Notes: generated by a model from the sequence alone, not told the origin. A stretch of DNA of 64,000 nt from Streptomyces sp. NBC_01723 (GCF_036246005.1 NZ_CP109171.1:1116001-1180000), one strand, 5' to 3'. Shown: positions 27,690 through 36,512, counted from the first letter of the stretch. Made by a program: numbers and translations.

Positions 27690-28058
27690 ATGACCGGCGA
27701 ACCGTCGTTCTTCGAGCTCGGCGTGGCGGACCCCGAGCGCGGGCGGGTCTTCTACGGCGCCCTGTTCGGCTGGCCCCTCGCTGCGGGCCCCACGGGGCGC
27801 GGGTTCTCCATCGGCACCGCCGGGCTGCCGGGCGGCATGCACGGCGGTGACCCGGGCGCCTCCCCGTACCTGTTCTTCCGGGTCGACGACCTGGACGCCG
27901 CCGTGGCCCGGGTGCGTGAGCTGGGCGGCTCCGTCGAGGAACCGGGCGAGGAGGGCGAGGAGGACGCGGAGTCGGCGGCCCGGTTCGGCCGGTTCAAGCT
28001 CTGCCGGGACGACCAGGGCTCCTCCTTCGGCCTGCACGAGCCACCGCACGGGAAATGA
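27690..28058 (+). CDS. VOC-superfamily (glyoxalase-like) protein
   Basis: A 122-aa vicinal-oxygen-chelate domain protein. [24 protein letters not shown] is the first beta-alpha-beta module and [21 protein letters not shown] the second; SSFGLHEPP closes it. Several such proteins in Streptomyces are annotated as glyoxalase or bleomycin-resistance-like, but the metal-ligand positions here are not clear enough to claim catalysis. GGGAGGTA precedes the ATG. Confidence 0.82.
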   Translation: MTGEPSFFELGVADPERGRVFYGALFGWPLAAGPTGRGFSIGTAGLPGGMHGGDPGASPYLFFRVDDLDAAVARVRELGGSVEEPGEEGEEDAESAARFGRFKLCRDDQGSSFGLHEPPHGK

Positions 28059-28089
28059 TCGCGGGATTACGCGATTCCCACCCCCTCGC

Positions 28090-28108
28090 AATGTACGTCC
28101 TGTACATT
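28090..28108. promoter_or_regulatory. perfect palindrome upstream of the clpP paralogue
   Basis: AATGTAC-GTCCT-GTACATT is a perfect inverted repeat with 7-bp arms, followed at once by TTATACGG, a plausible -10. The AT-rich character stands out from the local sequence. It lies 54 bp before the clpP start codon, so a repressor site over the promoter is a good inference. The protein that binds it is unknown. Confidence 0.5.
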
Positions 28109-28161
28109 TTATACGGAGCCAGTGCAGCCGAAGAGGGTTCCGCCAAGAGGAGGGGTTCGCC

Positions 28162-28797
28162 ATGACCCGACCGTCCGCACGCCGCGTCCTGCCCGAGTTC
28201 ACCGAGCGCACGAGCGCCGGAGCCCGGACGTCGGACCCGTACTCGAAGCTGCTGGAGGAGCGGATCGTCTTCCTCGGGACGCCGGTCGACGAGACCTCCG
28301 CGAACGACGTGATGGCGCAGTTCATGTATCTGGAGCACCAGGCCCCGGACCGGGACATCGCCCTCTACATCAACTCCCCCGGCGGCTCGTTCACGGCCAT
28401 GGCGGCGGTCTACGACACGATGCGCTACGTCGCCTGCGACGTGGAGACGACCTGCCTGGGACAGGCCGGCGCCTCCGCCGCGCTGCTGCTGGCGGCGGGC
28501 ACGCCGGGCAAGCGGGCGATGCTGCCCGGGGCGCGGGTGGTGCTCCGTCAGCCGCTGCTCACCGAGCCGATGGAGGGGCAGGCGAGCGACCTGGCCATCC
28601 GGGCCGAGGAGTTGACCCGGATCCGCGCCCGCCTGGAGGAGATCCTTGTGCGGCACACGGGCCGCACTCCGGCGCAGGTGACCGAGGACATCGAGCGGGA
28701 CACCGTCCTGGACGCCCAACAGGCCCTGGAGTACGGGCTGGTGGACCGGATCGTGTCCGACCGCTCCGCCGCGCCCGGCACACCCGGCAGCCGGTGA
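28162..28797 (+). CDS. clpP: ClpP-family protease subunit with degenerate active site
   Basis: ClpP-fold protein of 211 aa ([39 protein letters not shown]). The canonical triad is not intact: the nucleophile position in the GQAxS motif is Ala104 (GQAGASAA, with Ser105 one residue on), the catalytic His position in RVVLRQP is Arg129, and only Asp180 is conserved. From memory the gene corresponds to clpP5 of S. coelicolor, also near the urease genes. It may act as a non-catalytic partner in a mixed ClpP ring. AGGAGGGG lies before the ATG. Confidence 0.88.
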   Translation: MTRPSARRVLPEFTERTSAGARTSDPYSKLLEERIVFLGTPVDETSANDVMAQFMYLEHQAPDRDIALYINSPGGSFTAMAAVYDTMRYVACDVETTCLGQAGASAALLLAAGTPGKRAMLPGARVVLRQPLLTEPMEGQASDLAIRAEELTRIRARLEEILVRHTGRTPAQVTEDIERDTVLDAQQALEYGLVDRIVSDRSAAPGTPGSR

Positions 28798-28804
28798 ACG
28801 GCCG

Positions 28805-29113
28805 ATGCTGCCACCGGAACTGCCGCCCCTGCCCGCCCTGACCCGCGCCGAGGCGGAGCTGATCGACCGCTACCTGGACGTCGTCGACCTGCTCGGGCGC
28901 ATCAACCCCGCGCGGGACGGCGACACCTACCGGGGACTGCGGGCCGCCCAGACGCTGGTCGGGAAGGCCGCGGCCCTGCGCGACGCGCTGGAGCTGATGC
29001 ACGCGCGGGGTGAGACCGAACTGCACGCGCCCACCCTCGCCCGGGCCCTGCGCGTGCTGGACGGCGAGCGGCGGACGAAACGCCTCAGCCTTCCGCCGTG
29101 TTCCGAGAGTTGA
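28805..29113 (+). CDS. small helical protein following clpP
   Basis: A 102-aa soluble, helix-rich protein (LTRAEAELIDRYLDVVDLLGRI, LRAAQTLVGKAAALRDALELM) that starts 7 bp after the clpP stop. No catalytic motif or known domain is evident. The tight spacing suggests co-expression with the ClpP paralogue, perhaps as an accessory factor, but the pairing is only positional. Confidence 0.6.
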   Translation: MLPPELPPLPALTRAEAELIDRYLDVVDLLGRINPARDGDTYRGLRAAQTLVGKAAALRDALELMHARGETELHAPTLARALRVLDGERRTKRLSLPPCSES

Positions 29114-29458
29114 GTGGGCGGGGTTCGAAACGGACCAAAAGACGTACCTCCTTTCGGCGTAGGAACACACCCGGTTGACGACCGGTCCGAGTTGCGCGGC
29201 CGTCCTCTCCCGACGTCCGCGTGCACCGCTGCGCCGCTGGTCCCGGGGTCGTCACCCCCTGCGGCCCCGGCTCGAACACAGGGGTGTCCACCCGAACGGG
29301 TGGGTGGTGAGTAACAACACAAAAGCCACGTTCCGTTGGGAATTCCCCCTCCGTCGGGACAAGATCCGTGACTGACGACAAGCCCCCGCCGCAGCGGCGG
29401 GGCGGTCCGGACGGACGCCGAATCCTGCCGCCGCCCGGACGACCGGTCGCGAGGGAAG
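29114..29458. other. non-coding leader region between small ORF and riboswitch
   Basis: About 345 bp without a convincing gene on either strand. A short hairpin CCACCC-GAAC-GGGTGG is visible at 29288-29303, possibly ending the upstream transcript. Minus-strand open frames across this region are codon-bias shadows. The riboswitch promoter is expected near the 3' end of this stretch; no clear elements were found. Confidence 0.5.
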
Positions 29459-29633
29459 TGGATCGGCAGGAGTGGAGGACCCGAGCACGACGGGTCGCAG
29501 GAGCGGTCGCCTCCGTGGGAGAGGCGCCGGACCGAGCAGCCCTTGGGGTGAAGCCGCACGCGTGCGGCCGGGCAACTTCGCCAGCCCGAATCCGACAGGT
29601 CATCCTTCACAGGCGGCTGACGAAGGGTTGCGC
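29459..29633 (+). ncRNA. ydaO/yuaA c-di-AMP riboswitch
   Basis: Leader RNA directly in front of the NlpC/P60 gene. It contains the ydaO landmarks in order: GGAGGACCC...CGGGT in the first stem, CTTGGGGTGAAGCC, GGGCAACTTCGCCAGCCC followed by GAATCC, and GGCTGACGAAGG just before the start codon. Known riboswitches of this class bind c-di-AMP and, in actinomycetes, control peptidoglycan hydrolases, which fits the gene that follows. Confidence 0.9.
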
Positions 29634-30107
29634 ATGTTCGCGCTCAATCGTGTCCCGTCCCTGATGGCTCGTGCCGGTACGGCCTCGGCCCTCACTCTCG
29701 CCGCGGTGGGCGGCTCCGTCGTGGTCCCCGGTTTCTCCTCGGAGGCGGCCGCGGCGGCCCATGCGACGAAGGCCCTCAAGATCGCGGCCTCCAAGAAGGG
29801 TTCCCCCTACAGGTGGGGCGCCGTCGGGCCCCGCAGGTTCGACTGCTCCGGCCTGACGCTGTACTCGTTCAAGAAGGTCGGCAAGAAGCTGCCGCGCACG
29901 GCGGCCCAGCAGTACAACAAGACCCGCCACGTCTCGGCCAAGAAGCGCAAGGCCGGAGACCTGGTCTTCTTCCACTCGGGCCGCAGCGTCTACCACGTCG
30001 GCATCTACGCCGGTAAGGGCAAGCTCTGGCACGCCCCGAAGACCGGGGACGTGGTGCGCCTGCAGAAGATCTGGACCGGGAGCGTCTCCTACGGCCGGGT
30101 CAAGTAG
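29634..30107 (+). CDS. secreted NlpC/P60 peptidoglycan endopeptidase
   Basis: Cell-wall hydrolase of 157 aa cutting peptidoglycan stem peptides. Residues 1-42 form a signal peptide ending in an Ala-rich cleavage region (SSEAAAAAHA). The NlpC/P60 domain follows with catalytic Cys71 in RFDCSGL, His121 in YHVGIYAG and a further His133 in LWHAPKTGD. It is small for the family, with no SH3 or LysM domain, and basic, which helps wall binding. Regulation by c-di-AMP through the leader riboswitch is well supported. Confidence 0.92.
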   Translation: MFALNRVPSLMARAGTASALTLAAVGGSVVVPGFSSEAAAAAHATKALKIAASKKGSPYRWGAVGPRRFDCSGLTLYSFKKVGKKLPRTAAQQYNKTRHVSAKKRKAGDLVFFHSGRSVYHVGIYAGKGKLWHAPKTGDVVRLQKIWTGSVSYGRVK

Positions 30108-30175
30108 CCCCCGGGGGGGTCAAGTGCCCCGTGATCGAGTGACACGGGGTCAAACAGCCCGGGGTCGAGTAGCTC
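30097..30175. repeat. four imperfect copies of a 14-bp G/C-block element
   Basis: Copies of a GGGTCAAGTAGCCC-like unit occur at 30097-30110, 30117-30130, 30147-30160 and 30162-30175. Each can form a small G-block/C-block stem. The cluster spans the stop codon of the NlpC/P60 gene and the end of the convergent ATPase gene, so termination is a likely role. The last two copies lie within the minus-strand reading frame. Confidence 0.55.
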
Positions 30176-30656
30176 TCCCGAGGGGGATGACGGCGTTCTG
30201 CCCCGCCGTCACCCCCTCGGCGGCGGCCGACGGGCCGGGGGCGCTCCAGGGCAGTTCGATGGAGACGGTCTTGCCGCCCTCCCGCGTCGGGCGGACCCGC
30301 AGCTTGCCGCCGCATTCGGCCGTCAGCCAGCGGATGATCACCATCCCGCGGCCGTTGTCCTGCTGCACGGCGGCGGGCAGGCGCTTGGGAAATCGCGGAT
30401 GGCTGTCGGTGACGCCGACGCGCAGCCGCTCGTCACGGTCGAGGACGAGGTCCACCGTGAAGGTGGGCGACTGCCCGAGCGTGTGCTGGACCGCGTTGGT
30501 CGCCAGTTCGGAGACGATGAGCCGGACCGTGTCGGACACGTCGGCGTCCGCCGGCAGGCCCCACTCCACCAGCGTGCCGACCACATAGGTGCGCGCGGCT
30601 GCCACCGAAGCGGGATCGCTCGGCAGAGTGACGGATGCTTCCAGGTGATCGGCCAT
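30150..30656 (-). CDS. HATPase-type anti-sigma-like ATP-binding protein
   Basis: Single-domain GHKL ATPase of 168 aa, related to RsbW/SpoIIAB-type anti-sigma kinases abundant in Streptomyces. The N box reads VSELATNAVQHTL, and further G-box-like motifs are VTDSHPRFP and DNGRGMVIIRWL. No sensor or membrane domain. It is divergent from an XRE regulator and DUF397 protein, an arrangement found repeatedly around whiJ-like developmental regulators, so a role in that regulatory module is inferred. Confidence 0.85.
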   Translation of the reverse strand: MADHLEASVTLPSDPASVAAARTYVVGTLVEWGLPADADVSDTVRLIVSELATNAVQHTLGQSPTFTVDLVLDRDERLRVGVTDSHPRFPKRLPAAVQQDNGRGMVIIRWLTAECGGKLRVRPTREGGKTVSIELPWSAPGPSAAAEGVTAGQNAVIPLGRATRPRAV

Positions 30657-30782
30657 GGCGACGTCGCCCCTTTCTCACGGGACCGTGGTCCGACACGAAG
30701 CGGATGGTTCGAGTACGGTCCCGGACTGGTGCTTCGCCGCCAGACTGCCATCACCCGGCCCGTGAAGGACGGCGATCCACCA

Positions 30783-30798
30783 AGATATGCATATATCT
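30783..30798. promoter_or_regulatory. AT-rich inverted repeat between divergent regulators
   Basis: AGATAT-GCAT-ATATCT lies in the 214-bp divergent gap between the ATPase and XRE genes. An AT-only palindrome is conspicuous in DNA of this GC content. It is a good candidate for the operator of the adjacent XRE regulator. Confidence 0.45.
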
Positions 30799-30870
30799 GT
30801 CGCTCGAAGCGGTGAACTCTGCGACGGCAGAGCGTATTGGGGCGGCCCATAAGGAGTAAGGGAGTGGCCC

Positions 30871-31731
30871 ATGCAGCACGGTCCGGTGGTGCGCCGCAGG
30901 AAGCTGGGCGCGGAACTGCGCGCCCTGCGCACGACGGCGGGCATCACCAGCGGGGAGGCGGCCCGGCTGGTGGGCTGGCACCAGTCGAAGGTCAGCCGCA
31001 TCGAGACCGGGACGAGCGGGGCGAAACCGGCCGACGTGCGGTTACTGCTCGACGCGTACGGCGTGGACGACGACCAGCTGCGCGGGCTGCTGATCATGCT
31101 GGCGCGCTCCGACGACGCGGGCGGCCGGCACCACTGGTGGCACGCCTACCGCGGGGTGCTGCCGCCCACCTACCGCGACTTCATCAGCCTGGAGTCCCAG
31201 GCCGGCGCCATGCGCACGCTGGAGACCACGGTGGTCCCCGGACTCCTCCAGACACCGGAGTACGCCCGCGAGGTGACGCGGGCCGCCGTGGAGGGGATGC
31301 CGGAGGAACGGCTGGACGCGCTGGTGGAGGTCAGGCTGGCCCGGCAGGACGTGCTGCGCGGTGAACCGCCGCTGGAGCTGAGCGCGGTGCTGGACGAGGC
31401 GGTGCTGCGCCGGCAGGTGGGCGGCCCCGGGGTGATGGCCCGCCAGCTGGAGCGGCTGGTGGAGGCGGCACGTCTGCCCCATGTCCGGCTCCAGGTATTG
31501 CCGTTTGCCGCAGGGGCGCACATCGGTGTCACCGGCCCTTTCGTAATCTTCTCCTTTTCGAGCACTTCTGATCTGGACGTGGTTGTTCTCGACCACTTGA
31601 CGAGTAGCCTGCACCTCGAACGGAAAGAAGACCTAGAGGCCTATACCGAGGCCTTCAACGCCCTTCTGATCCATGCCCTTTCGCCCGAGGACTCGTTGGA
31701 CTTCATCGCCGCGACCGCGGCAGGCGCGTAA
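30871..31731 (+). CDS. XRE-family regulator with DUF5753 domain
   Basis: Streptomyces-type regulator of 286 aa. The N-terminal helix-turn-helix covers about residues 10-65 (AARLVGWHQSKVSRIETG); the rest is the DUF5753 domain (WWHAYRGVLPPTYRDFISLES, PGLLQTPEYAR, VLDEAVLRR). It is followed by a DUF397 gene 10 bp away, the usual pair whose best known relatives control sporulation and antibiotic production. The 3' third (about 31480-31680) has noticeably lower GC than its neighbours, hinting at different ancestry. Confidence 0.9.
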   Translation: MQHGPVVRRRKLGAELRALRTTAGITSGEAARLVGWHQSKVSRIETGTSGAKPADVRLLLDAYGVDDDQLRGLLIMLARSDDAGGRHHWWHAYRGVLPPTYRDFISLESQAGAMRTLETTVVPGLLQTPEYAREVTRAAVEGMPEERLDALVEVRLARQDVLRGEPPLELSAVLDEAVLRRQVGGPGVMARQLERLVEAARLPHVRLQVLPFAAGAHIGVTGPFVIFSFSSTSDLDVVVLDHLTSSLHLERKEDLEAYTEAFNALLIHALSPEDSLDFIAATAAGA

Positions 31732-31740
31732 GGAGGCACC

Positions 31741-31983
31741 ATGTCACGCTCCCTGTCCGAACTTCCCCGGAACATCCCTGCCGGCCCCGATCTGACCGGC
31801 GTGCGGTGGCTGCGCAGCAGCTACAGCACGGGCGCGAACAACTGCGTGGAGACGGCCCGGCCGTCGGCCGGCCGCTGGGCCGGACTGCTCGCGGTGCGCG
31901 ACTCCAAGAACCCCGCCGGGGCCGCCCTGCTCTTCTCCCCCGAGAGCTGGACGTCCTTCACCGCCGGGATCCACCAGGACTGA
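31741..31983 (+). CDS. DUF397 protein
   Basis: An 80-aa DUF397 protein with the family core WLRSSYSTGANNCVETA and VRDSKNPAGAALLFSPESWTSFTA. DUF397 proteins are encoded next to XRE/DUF5753 regulators and are thought to modulate their activity. It follows the regulator directly and is convergent with bioF. AAGGAGG is 4-5 bases before the ATG. Confidence 0.92.
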   Translation: MSRSLSELPRNIPAGPDLTGVRWLRSSYSTGANNCVETARPSAGRWAGLLAVRDSKNPAGAALLFSPESWTSFTAGIHQD

Positions 31984-32028
31984 CCACCCCACGAGACGTC
32001 GGACGACGCACGGCCATGCCACGCCGAC

Positions 32029-33156
32029 TCATGGTCGCGTCTCGCCGATCACCCGCACCGCGCGTTCGATCTGTTCCCCGGAGAGGTCCGCCCGAGCGGT
32101 CAGCCTGAGCCGTGAGACACCGTCCGGCACGGAAGGAGGACGGAAACAGCCCACGGACAGGCCGGCCGCACGGCAGTCGGCGGCCCACCGCACCGCCCCC
32201 TCCGGGGAGGGCGCGCGCACCGAGACCACCGCGGCGTCCGGACGTACCGCCGCCAGGCCCGAGGCGGTCAGGCGTGCGTGCAGTTCGGCGGCGACGGCAC
32301 GGGCCCGCGCCGCGCGTTCGGGCTCGCGGCGCAAAAGGCTCAGCGCGGCCAGCGCCGCGCCCGTCGCGGCGGGGGCGAGGCCGGTGTCGAAGATGAACGT
32401 CCGGGCGGCGTTGACCAGGTGGCCGATCACCCGGGCCGAACCCAGTACCGCGCCTCCCTGGCTGCCCAGTGACTTGGACAGCGTGACCGTGGCGACGACG
32501 TCCTCCCGGCCCGCGAGACCCGCCGCGTACGGGGCGCCCCGGCCGCCGTCGCCGAGCACCCCCAGCCCGTGCGCGTCGTCCACGACCAGACCGGCGCCGC
32601 GCTCCCGGCACACGTCGGCGAGCGCGGCCAGGGGCGCGGCGTCGCCGTCGACCGAGAAGACCGTGTCGGAGACGGCGACCGCGGGCCCGTCGTGCGTGGC
32701 CAGCGCCTTGCGCACGGCGTCCGGCTCGGCGTGCGCCACCACCTGGGTCGCGCCCCGGGCCAGTCGGCAGCCGTCGATCAGCGAGGCGTGGTTGCCCGCG
32801 TCGGATACGACCAGGCTGCCGTGCGGTGCCAGGGCGGTGACCGCGGCGAGGTTGGCCGCGTAACCGGAGGAGAACACGAGCGCGGCCTCGAATCCGCAGA
32901 ACGCGGCCAGTTCGCGTTCGAGTGCGGCGTGCAGTTCGGTCGTGCCGGTCACGAGCCGGGAACCGGTCGCGCCGCCGCCCCAGGTGCGCGCCGCCCGGGC
33001 CGCGCCCTCGGTGATCTCCGGGTGCCGGGCCAGTCCGAGGTAGTCGTTGCTCGCCAGGTCCAGCAGCGGCGAGTCGGCCGGGCGGGGGCGCAGAACCCGT
33101 ACGAGTCCCGCCTCGTGGCGCGCCCGGGCCTGTTCGTCGATCCAGCCGAACGCCAT
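32029..33156 (-). CDS. bioF: 8-amino-7-oxononanoate synthase
   Basis: PLP-dependent alpha-oxoamine synthase condensing pimeloyl-CoA (or -ACP) with alanine, the first committed step of the biotin ring assembly. The 375-aa protein has [34 protein letters not shown] and the Schiff-base Lys in [11 protein letters not shown]. It is transcribed away from bioBAD, sharing the divergent regulatory region. Length is normal. Confidence 0.94.
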   Translation of the reverse strand: MAFGWIDEQARARHEAGLVRVLRPRPADSPLLDLASNDYLGLARHPEITEGAARAARTWGGGATGSRLVTGTTELHAALERELAAFCGFEAALVFSSGYAANLAAVTALAPHGSLVVSDAGNHASLIDGCRLARGATQVVAHAEPDAVRKALATHDGPAVAVSDTVFSVDGDAAPLAALADVCRERGAGLVVDDAHGLGVLGDGGRGAPYAAGLAGREDVVATVTLSKSLGSQGGAVLGSARVIGHLVNAARTFIFDTGLAPAATGAALAALSLLRREPERAARARAVAAELHARLTASGLAAVRPDAAVVSVRAPSPEGAVRWAADCRAAGLSVGCFRPPSVPDGVSRLRLTARADLSGEQIERAVRVIGETRP

Positions 33157-33220
33157 GAGCCGTCCCTCCGGGAATTTGTAGGCAATGGACAGACACTAGC
33201 GGCATCGCCACCCCCGCGAG

Positions 33221-33238
33221 GTGTGGCAATACCCACAC
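33221..33238. promoter_or_regulatory. perfect inverted repeat in the bioF/bioB divergent promoter
   Basis: GTGTGG-N6-CCACAC lies about midway in the 150-bp bioF/bioB gap. It could be the operator of a biotin repressor (BioQ or BirA class), though it does not match a consensus I know, so the identity of the binding protein is open. Confidence 0.35.
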
Positions 33239-33306
33239 GTCGATCTGTCAGTGTTGTGCAAACTCTCCTTGGCCCCGGGCGGCCCCTTAGGACAGGATCG
33301 GCTCTC

Positions 33307-34515
33307 ATGGACCTGCTGAACACGCTGGTGGACAAGGGGCTTCGGCGCGAGTCGCCGACCCGCGAGGAGGCTCTGGCCGTCCTCGCCACTTCCGACGACG
33401 ACCTGCTCGATGTGGTGGCCGCGGCCGGCAAGGTGCGCCGGCACTGGTTCGGCCGACGGGTGAAACTCAACTACCTCGTCAACCTCAAGTCGGGCCTGTG
33501 TCCCGAGGACTGCTCCTACTGCTCGCAGCGGCTGGGCTCCAAGGCGGAGATCCTCAAGTACACCTGGCTCAAGCCCGACCAGGCCACCGCGGCCGCCGCT
33601 GCCGGGGTGTCCGGGGGCGCCAAGCGGGTGTGCCTGGTGGCCAGCGGTCGCGGCCCGACCGACCGGGACGTGGACCGGGTCTCGGACACCATCCGGGCCA
33701 TCAAGGAGCAGGACGGGTCCGTCGAGGTGTGCGCCTGCCTGGGACTTCTCTCCGACGGTCAGGCGGAGCGGCTGCGCGAGGCGGGCGCCGACGCCTACAA
33801 CCACAACCTCAACACGTCCGAGGCGACGTACGGGGACATCACGACCACGCACACGTACGCCGACCGGGTGGACACGGTGCGCAAGGCGCACGCGGCCGGG
33901 CTTTCCGCCTGTTCGGGTCTCATCGCGGGCATGGGCGAGAGCGACGAGGACCTGGTCGACGTGGTCTTCTCGCTGCGCGAACTGGACCCGGACTCGGTGC
34001 CGGTCAACTTCCTGATCCCGATGGAGGGCACGCCGCTGGCCAAGGAGTGGCACCTCACCCCGCAGCGCTGCCTGCGCATCCTGGCGATGACCCGGTTCGT
34101 CTGCCCGGACGTCGAGGTGCGCATCGCCGGCGGGCGCGAGGTCCACCTGCGCACCATGCAGCCGCTGGCCCTGAACCTGGCCAACTCCATCTTCCTGGGC
34201 GACTACCTCACCAGTGAGGGCCAGGCCGGCCACGCCGACCTGGAGATGATCGCGGACGCCGGCTTCGAGGTGGAGGGCGCCGACCGGGTGACCCTGCCGG
34301 AGCACCGGGTCACGGCGGCCGGTGGCGGCTGCGGATCGCACGCGGGCGGCGGCTGCGGATCGCACGGGAACGGCGAGGAGGGCGGCGGCTGCGGGTCGCA
34401 CGCCGACGGCGGGGTCTGCGCTCCGGCACCGGCCGCCAGGGCCGAGGAGCCCCGGACGGATCTGGTGGCCGTGCGCCGCCGCGGTGCCGGAACGGATCTC
34501 GCGCCCAATGCCTGA
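33307..34515 (+). CDS. bioB: biotin synthase with Cys/His-repeat C-terminal tail
   Basis: Radical SAM enzyme inserting sulfur into dethiobiotin. The CxxxCxxC cluster ligands are Cys65, Cys69 and Cys72 ([12 protein letters not shown]). The catalytic domain continues normally to about residue 330 (ADAGFEVEG). An unusual tail follows: three GGGCGSH units at residues 339-345, 347-353 and 359-365, then another Cys at 371 and an Ala/Glu/Arg-rich end. At 402 aa the protein is about 60-70 residues longer than typical BioB. bioA begins inside its last 8 bp. Confidence 0.95.
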   Translation: MDLLNTLVDKGLRRESPTREEALAVLATSDDDLLDVVAAAGKVRRHWFGRRVKLNYLVNLKSGLCPEDCSYCSQRLGSKAEILKYTWLKPDQATAAAAAGVSGGAKRVCLVASGRGPTDRDVDRVSDTIRAIKEQDGSVEVCACLGLLSDGQAERLREAGADAYNHNLNTSEATYGDITTTHTYADRVDTVRKAHAAGLSACSGLIAGMGESDEDLVDVVFSLRELDPDSVPVNFLIPMEGTPLAKEWHLTPQRCLRILAMTRFVCPDVEVRIAGGREVHLRTMQPLALNLANSIFLGDYLTSEGQAGHADLEMIADAGFEVEGADRVTLPEHRVTAAGGGCGSHAGGGCGSHGNGEEGGGCGSHADGGVCAPAPAARAEEPRTDLVAVRRRGAGTDLAPNA

Positions 34516-35794
34516 GCCCGCGCTGACGGTGGACGAGCTGCTGGCGCTAGACCGGCGGCACGTCTGGCACCCGTACGGCCCCATGCCGGGGCGGCAGGAC
34601 CCGCTCGTCGTGGAGTCGGCGAGCGGGGTGCGGCTGCGTCCCGCGGACGGCTCGGCGGAGCTGGTGGACGGGATGTCGTCCTGGTGGTCGGCGATCCACG
34701 GCTACAACCACCCGGTGCTGAACGAGGCCGCCCGCGAGCAGTTGGAGCGGATGAGCCACGTGATGTTCGGCGGGCTCACCCACGAGCCCGCCGTCCGGCT
34801 GGCGAAGCTCCTCGTCGACATGTCACCGGACGGGCTCGAGCACGTCTTCCTGGCCGACTCCGGTTCGGTCTCCGTCGAGGTCGCGGTCAAGATGTGCCTC
34901 CAGTACTGGCGTTCGCTGGGCCGCCCCGCCAAGCGCCGCCTGCTGACCTGGCGCGGCGGCTACCACGGCGACACCTGGCAGCCCATGTCGGTGTGCGACC
35001 CCGAGGGCGGGATGCACGAGCTGTGGTCGGGCGCCCTGCCGCGCCAGTTCTTCGCCGACGCGCCCCCCGCCGAGTACGACGAGACGTACGCCGACCATCT
35101 GCGGTCGACGATCGAGCGGCACGCCGGCGAACTGGCTGCGGTAATCGTCGAGCCGGTGGTGCAGGGCGCCGGCGGCATGCGGTTCCACTCCCCCGCGTAC
35201 CTGCGGGTGCTGCGGGAGGCGTGCGACGCGCACGGCGTGCTGCTGGTGTTCGACGAGATCGCGACCGGCTTCGGCCGGACCGGCGCGCTGTTCGCGGCGG
35301 AGCACGCGGCGGTGACGCCGGACGTGATGTGCGTCGGCAAGGCGCTGACCGGCGGCTATCTCACGATGGCGGCCACCTTGTGCACGTCGGAGGTGGCCGA
35401 CGGCATCTCGCGCGGCGAGGTGCCGGTCCTGGCCCACGGGCCGACGTTCATGGGCAATCCGCTGGCCGCGGCCGTGGCGTGCGCGTCGATCGGGCTGCTG
35501 CTCGGCCAGGACTGGCTCGCGGAGGTCAAGCGGATCGAGTCCGGCCTGCGCGACGGTCTGGCCCCCGCGGCCGGGCTGCCGGGCGTGACGGACGTACGGG
35601 TGCTGGGCGCGATCGGCGTGGTGCAGCTCGACCACGCCGTCGACATGCGGGCGGCGACCGCGGCGGCCGTCCGCGAGGGCGTGTGGCTGCGGCCGTTCCG
35701 CGACCTGATCTACACCATGCCGCCGTACGTCACGGGCGACGCGGACGTGGCACGCATCGCCCGCGCGGTGTGCGCGGCGGCGGAGGAAGGATGA
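34508..35794 (+). CDS. bioA: adenosylmethionine-8-amino-7-oxononanoate aminotransferase
   Basis: PLP enzyme converting KAPA to DAPA with S-adenosylmethionine as amino donor. The 428-aa protein shows the BioA N-terminus [12 protein letters not shown] and [32 protein letters not shown] and the Schiff-base Lys in [12 protein letters not shown]. It overlaps bioB by 8 bp, and bioD begins 2 bp after its stop. Confidence 0.95.
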   Translation: MPEPALTVDELLALDRRHVWHPYGPMPGRQDPLVVESASGVRLRPADGSAELVDGMSSWWSAIHGYNHPVLNEAAREQLERMSHVMFGGLTHEPAVRLAKLLVDMSPDGLEHVFLADSGSVSVEVAVKMCLQYWRSLGRPAKRRLLTWRGGYHGDTWQPMSVCDPEGGMHELWSGALPRQFFADAPPAEYDETYADHLRSTIERHAGELAAVIVEPVVQGAGGMRFHSPAYLRVLREACDAHGVLLVFDEIATGFGRTGALFAAEHAAVTPDVMCVGKALTGGYLTMAATLCTSEVADGISRGEVPVLAHGPTFMGNPLAAAVACASIGLLLGQDWLAEVKRIESGLRDGLAPAAGLPGVTDVRVLGAIGVVQLDHAVDMRAATAAAVREGVWLRPFRDLIYTMPPYVTGDADVARIARAVCAAAEEG

Positions 35795-35795
35795 C

Positions 35796-36512
35796 ATGCC
35801 GGTACTGGTGATCACGGGCACGGGCACGGAGATCGGCAAGACGGTCGTGACGGCCGCCGTGGCCGCGACGGCGCTGGCGGGCGGCCGGTCGGTGGCGGTG
35901 CTGAAGGCCGCGCAGACGGGCGTGGGGCCGGACGAACCGGGGGACGCGCGGGAGGTGGCGCGCCTCGCGGGGGCCGTGACGGCGGCCGAAGTGGCCCGCT
36001 ATCCGGAGCCGTTGGCGCCCGGCACGGCCGCGCGCCGGGCCGGACGGGCGCCGGTGCGCCCGGCGGAGGTGGCCGAAGCCGCGGACAAGCTGGCCACCGA
36101 GCACGATCTGGTGCTGGTCGAGGGGGCGGGCGGGCTGCTGGTCCGCTTCGACGCGGACGGCGGGACGCTGGCGGACGTCGCCGCGCTGCTGGGCGCCCCG
36201 GTGCTGCTGGTGACGTCGGCGGGCCTCGGCACGCTCAACACCACGGAGCTGACGGCGCGTGAACTGCGCTCCCGCGGTCTCGACCTGCCCGGTGTGGTGA
36301 TCGGCAGCTGGCCCGGGGCCCCGGACCTCGCCGCGCGCTGCAACCTCGCGGACCTCCCGGAGGTGTCCGGCGCTCCGCTGCTCGGCGCCGTCCCCGCCGG
36401 GGCGGGTGCCCTGCCGCCGGCCGCCTTCCGGTCGGCGGCGCCGGGATGGCTGGCGCCCCGGCTGGACGGCACGTGGGACGCGGCGGCCTTCGGGGCGCGC
36501 GAGGCGCCCTGA
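35796..36512 (+). CDS. bioD: dethiobiotin synthetase
   Basis: ATP-dependent carboxylase closing the ureido ring of dethiobiotin. The 238-aa protein has the P-loop GTGTEIGKT (8-16), the substrate motif KAAQTG and VEGAGGLL. The bases GACATG show it begins directly after bioA. Completes the bioB-A-D operon; with bioF across the divergent promoter, the cluster covers KAPA to biotin. Confidence 0.94.
   Translation: MPVLVITGTGTEIGKTVVTAAVAATALAGGRSVAVLKAAQTGVGPDEPGDAREVARLAGAVTAAEVARYPEPLAPGTAARRAGRAPVRPAEVAEAADKLATEHDLVLVEGAGGLLVRFDADGGTLADVAALLGAPVLLVTSAGLGTLNTTELTARELRSRGLDLPGVVIGSWPGAPDLAARCNLADLPEVSGAPLLGAVPAGAGALPPAAFRSAAPGWLAPRLDGTWDAAAFGAREAP

Noticed and set aside
29085..29603. Minus-strand protein across the riboswitch region
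   Set aside because: It overlaps the ydaO landmarks, has no RBS and no family-like sequence; the conserved RNA explains the region better.
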